In this document: positions 5,314-5,967 of the stretch, in pieces | How the letters are laid out: each line of letters begins with the position of its first letter | Position numbering within the stretch: position 1 is the stretch's first letter | From: Janthinobacterium sp. | GTDB lineage: Bacteria; Pseudomonadota; Gammaproteobacteria; Burkholderiales; Burkholderiaceae_D | NCBI GenBank assembly: GCA_003482555.1 | Contig: DMYQ01000200.1 | Location: forward strand, 30,832-36,798 | Length of the DNA stretch: 5,967 bases | Reading direction: 5' to 3' | Position numbers and translations under genes: made by a program | The notes under the pieces: generated by a model | Database searches by the model: none | What the model was told of the DNA's origin: nothing | Seen by the model: the letters and a program-made list of their open reading frames with translations, nothing else

Positions 5314-5925
5314 TCAGGCTTGTGCGTTCTTGTGCAGATGCAGTGGCAGCGCGGAATCCCATTCGATGCGCGGCCGGTTCGCCTCGACTTCGGTGAGCGC
5401 CTCGACTTCGCGCATGCTCAGCATCGAGCGCGCCGCCAGTTCGTGGTACTGGCCGGTGCCGGCCGATTTCCATGCGACGTCAGCGTCCGTCAGCGTGCGC
5501 AGCACGCGCGCGGGCGAGCCCACCACCATGCTGCGCGGCGCCACCAGCATGCCGGCCTTGACGAAGCTCATCGCCGCGACCACGGATTCGGCGCCGATGA
5601 CGGCATTGTCCATCACCACCGCGTTCATGCCGACCAGGGCGTTGCGGCCGATGCGGCAGCCGTGCAGCACGGCGCCGTGGCCGATGTGGCCGTCGACTTC
5701 GACCACCGTGTCGCAGCCGGGGAAGCCGTGCATGACGCAGGTGTCCTGCAGGTTGGCGCCCTGTTCCAGGATCAGGCGGCCGAAGTCGCCGCGCATCGAG
5801 GCCAGCGGGCCGATATAGCAGCGCGGGCCGACGATCACGTCGCCGATCAGCACCGCGCTCGGATGCACGTAGGCGCTCGGGTGCACCACCGGCGTGACGC
5901 CATTGATTTCATATACTTTGACCAT
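5314..5925 (-). CDS. paaY: PaaY, hexapeptide-repeat (gamma-carbonic-anhydrase-like) phenylacetate degradation protein
   Basis: Left-handed beta-helix protein of the phenylacetate pathway, reported as a thioesterase that helps clear dead-end CoA thioesters arising from the ring-opening steps. The 203 residues compare with about 196 in E. coli PaaY, and the sequence follows that protein closely as I recall it: TPVV near the start, HPSAVLIGDVIVG (21-33), MRGDFGR (44-50), NLQDTCVMHGFP (58-69), DGHIGHGAVLHGC (78-90) and RNALVGMNAVVMD (94-106). Hexapeptide turns span roughly residues 10-140, followed by a helical tail. His66, His83 and His88 fit the three metal ligands of the gamma-carbonic-anhydrase fold, so a metal site is likely. 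GGAGG lies 6 nt before the ATG. The gene lies upstream of paaZ in the same direction with a 62 bp gap, so the two are probably co-transcribed. Confidence 0.96.
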   Translation of the reverse strand: MVKVYEINGVTPVVHPSAYVHPSAVLIGDVIVGPRCYIGPLASMRGDFGRLILEQGANLQDTCVMHGFPGCDTVVEVDGHIGHGAVLHGCRIGRNALVGMNAVVMDNAVIGAESVVAAMSFVKAGMLVAPRSMVVGSPARVLRTLTDADVAWKSAGTGQYHELAARSMLSMREVEALTEVEANRPRIEWDSALPLHLHKNAQA

Positions 5926-5931
5926 GTTCAG

Positions 5932-5936
5932 CCTCC
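5932..5936 (-). promoter_or_regulatory. Shine-Dalgarno of paaY
   Basis: On the minus strand a full GGAGG lies 6 nt before the ATG at 5923-5925. The paaY frame stays open upstream to the window edge without another usual start codon, so this site decides the start. Confidence 0.8.
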
Positions 5937-5967
5937 AGGCGCATGCCGCGCCGTTCCCGGTTTCAGA

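Noticed and set aside
5926..5967. Possible 3' end of another paa gene ending in TGA at 5928-5930, or an earlier TGA at 5963-5965
   Set aside because: Only about 40 bp are visible and two frames contain a stop, so the tail cannot be assigned. An upstream operon member is likely but cannot be annotated from this sequence.

Overview
The window is GC-rich bacterial DNA with five protein genes, all on the minus strand and read from right to left. The proteins fit a betaproteobacterium, most likely Oxalobacteraceae (Janthinobacterium, Massilia or Duganella type). This placement rests on the style of the chemoreceptor HAMP segment, the phenylacetate genes and general codon use; it is inference, and no marker gene is present.

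Right part (3200-5967): two phenylacetate-catabolism genes. paaY (5314-5925) encodes a left-handed beta-helix hexapeptide protein of the gamma-carbonic-anhydrase fold. paaZ (3200-5251) encodes the bifunctional ring-opening enzyme, with an N-terminal aldehyde dehydrogenase and a C-terminal MaoC-type hydratase. They lie 62 bp apart, each with a good Shine-Dalgarno sequence, and probably form the distal end of a longer paa operon entering from the right edge. A strong intrinsic terminator (3098-3121) closes this unit.

Middle (2835-3199): a 365 bp gene-free spacer, clearly more AT-rich than the genes. It holds the paaZ terminator, an AT-rich palindrome and a candidate sigma-70 promoter for the left-hand genes. 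A perfect inverted repeat lies within the spacer of that promoter.

Left part (1-2834): a three-gene set. It comprises a 421-aa outer-membrane porin-like beta-barrel, a 136-aa secreted PstS-like half-size periplasmic binding protein, and a methyl-accepting chemotaxis protein that runs off the left edge after 349 residues. The porin and binding-protein genes are tightly joined, the stop codon of the first forming part of the Shine-Dalgarno of the second. The receptor follows after 97 bp containing a GC-rich hairpin. The order suggests an envelope-spanning sensing path (outer-membrane entry, periplasmic capture, inner-membrane receptor). This is the most interesting item in the window, although the ligand and any direct interaction are unproven.

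There are no tRNA or rRNA genes, insertion sequences, CRISPR arrays or phage genes. Long open frames on the plus strand are antisense shadows of the real genes.
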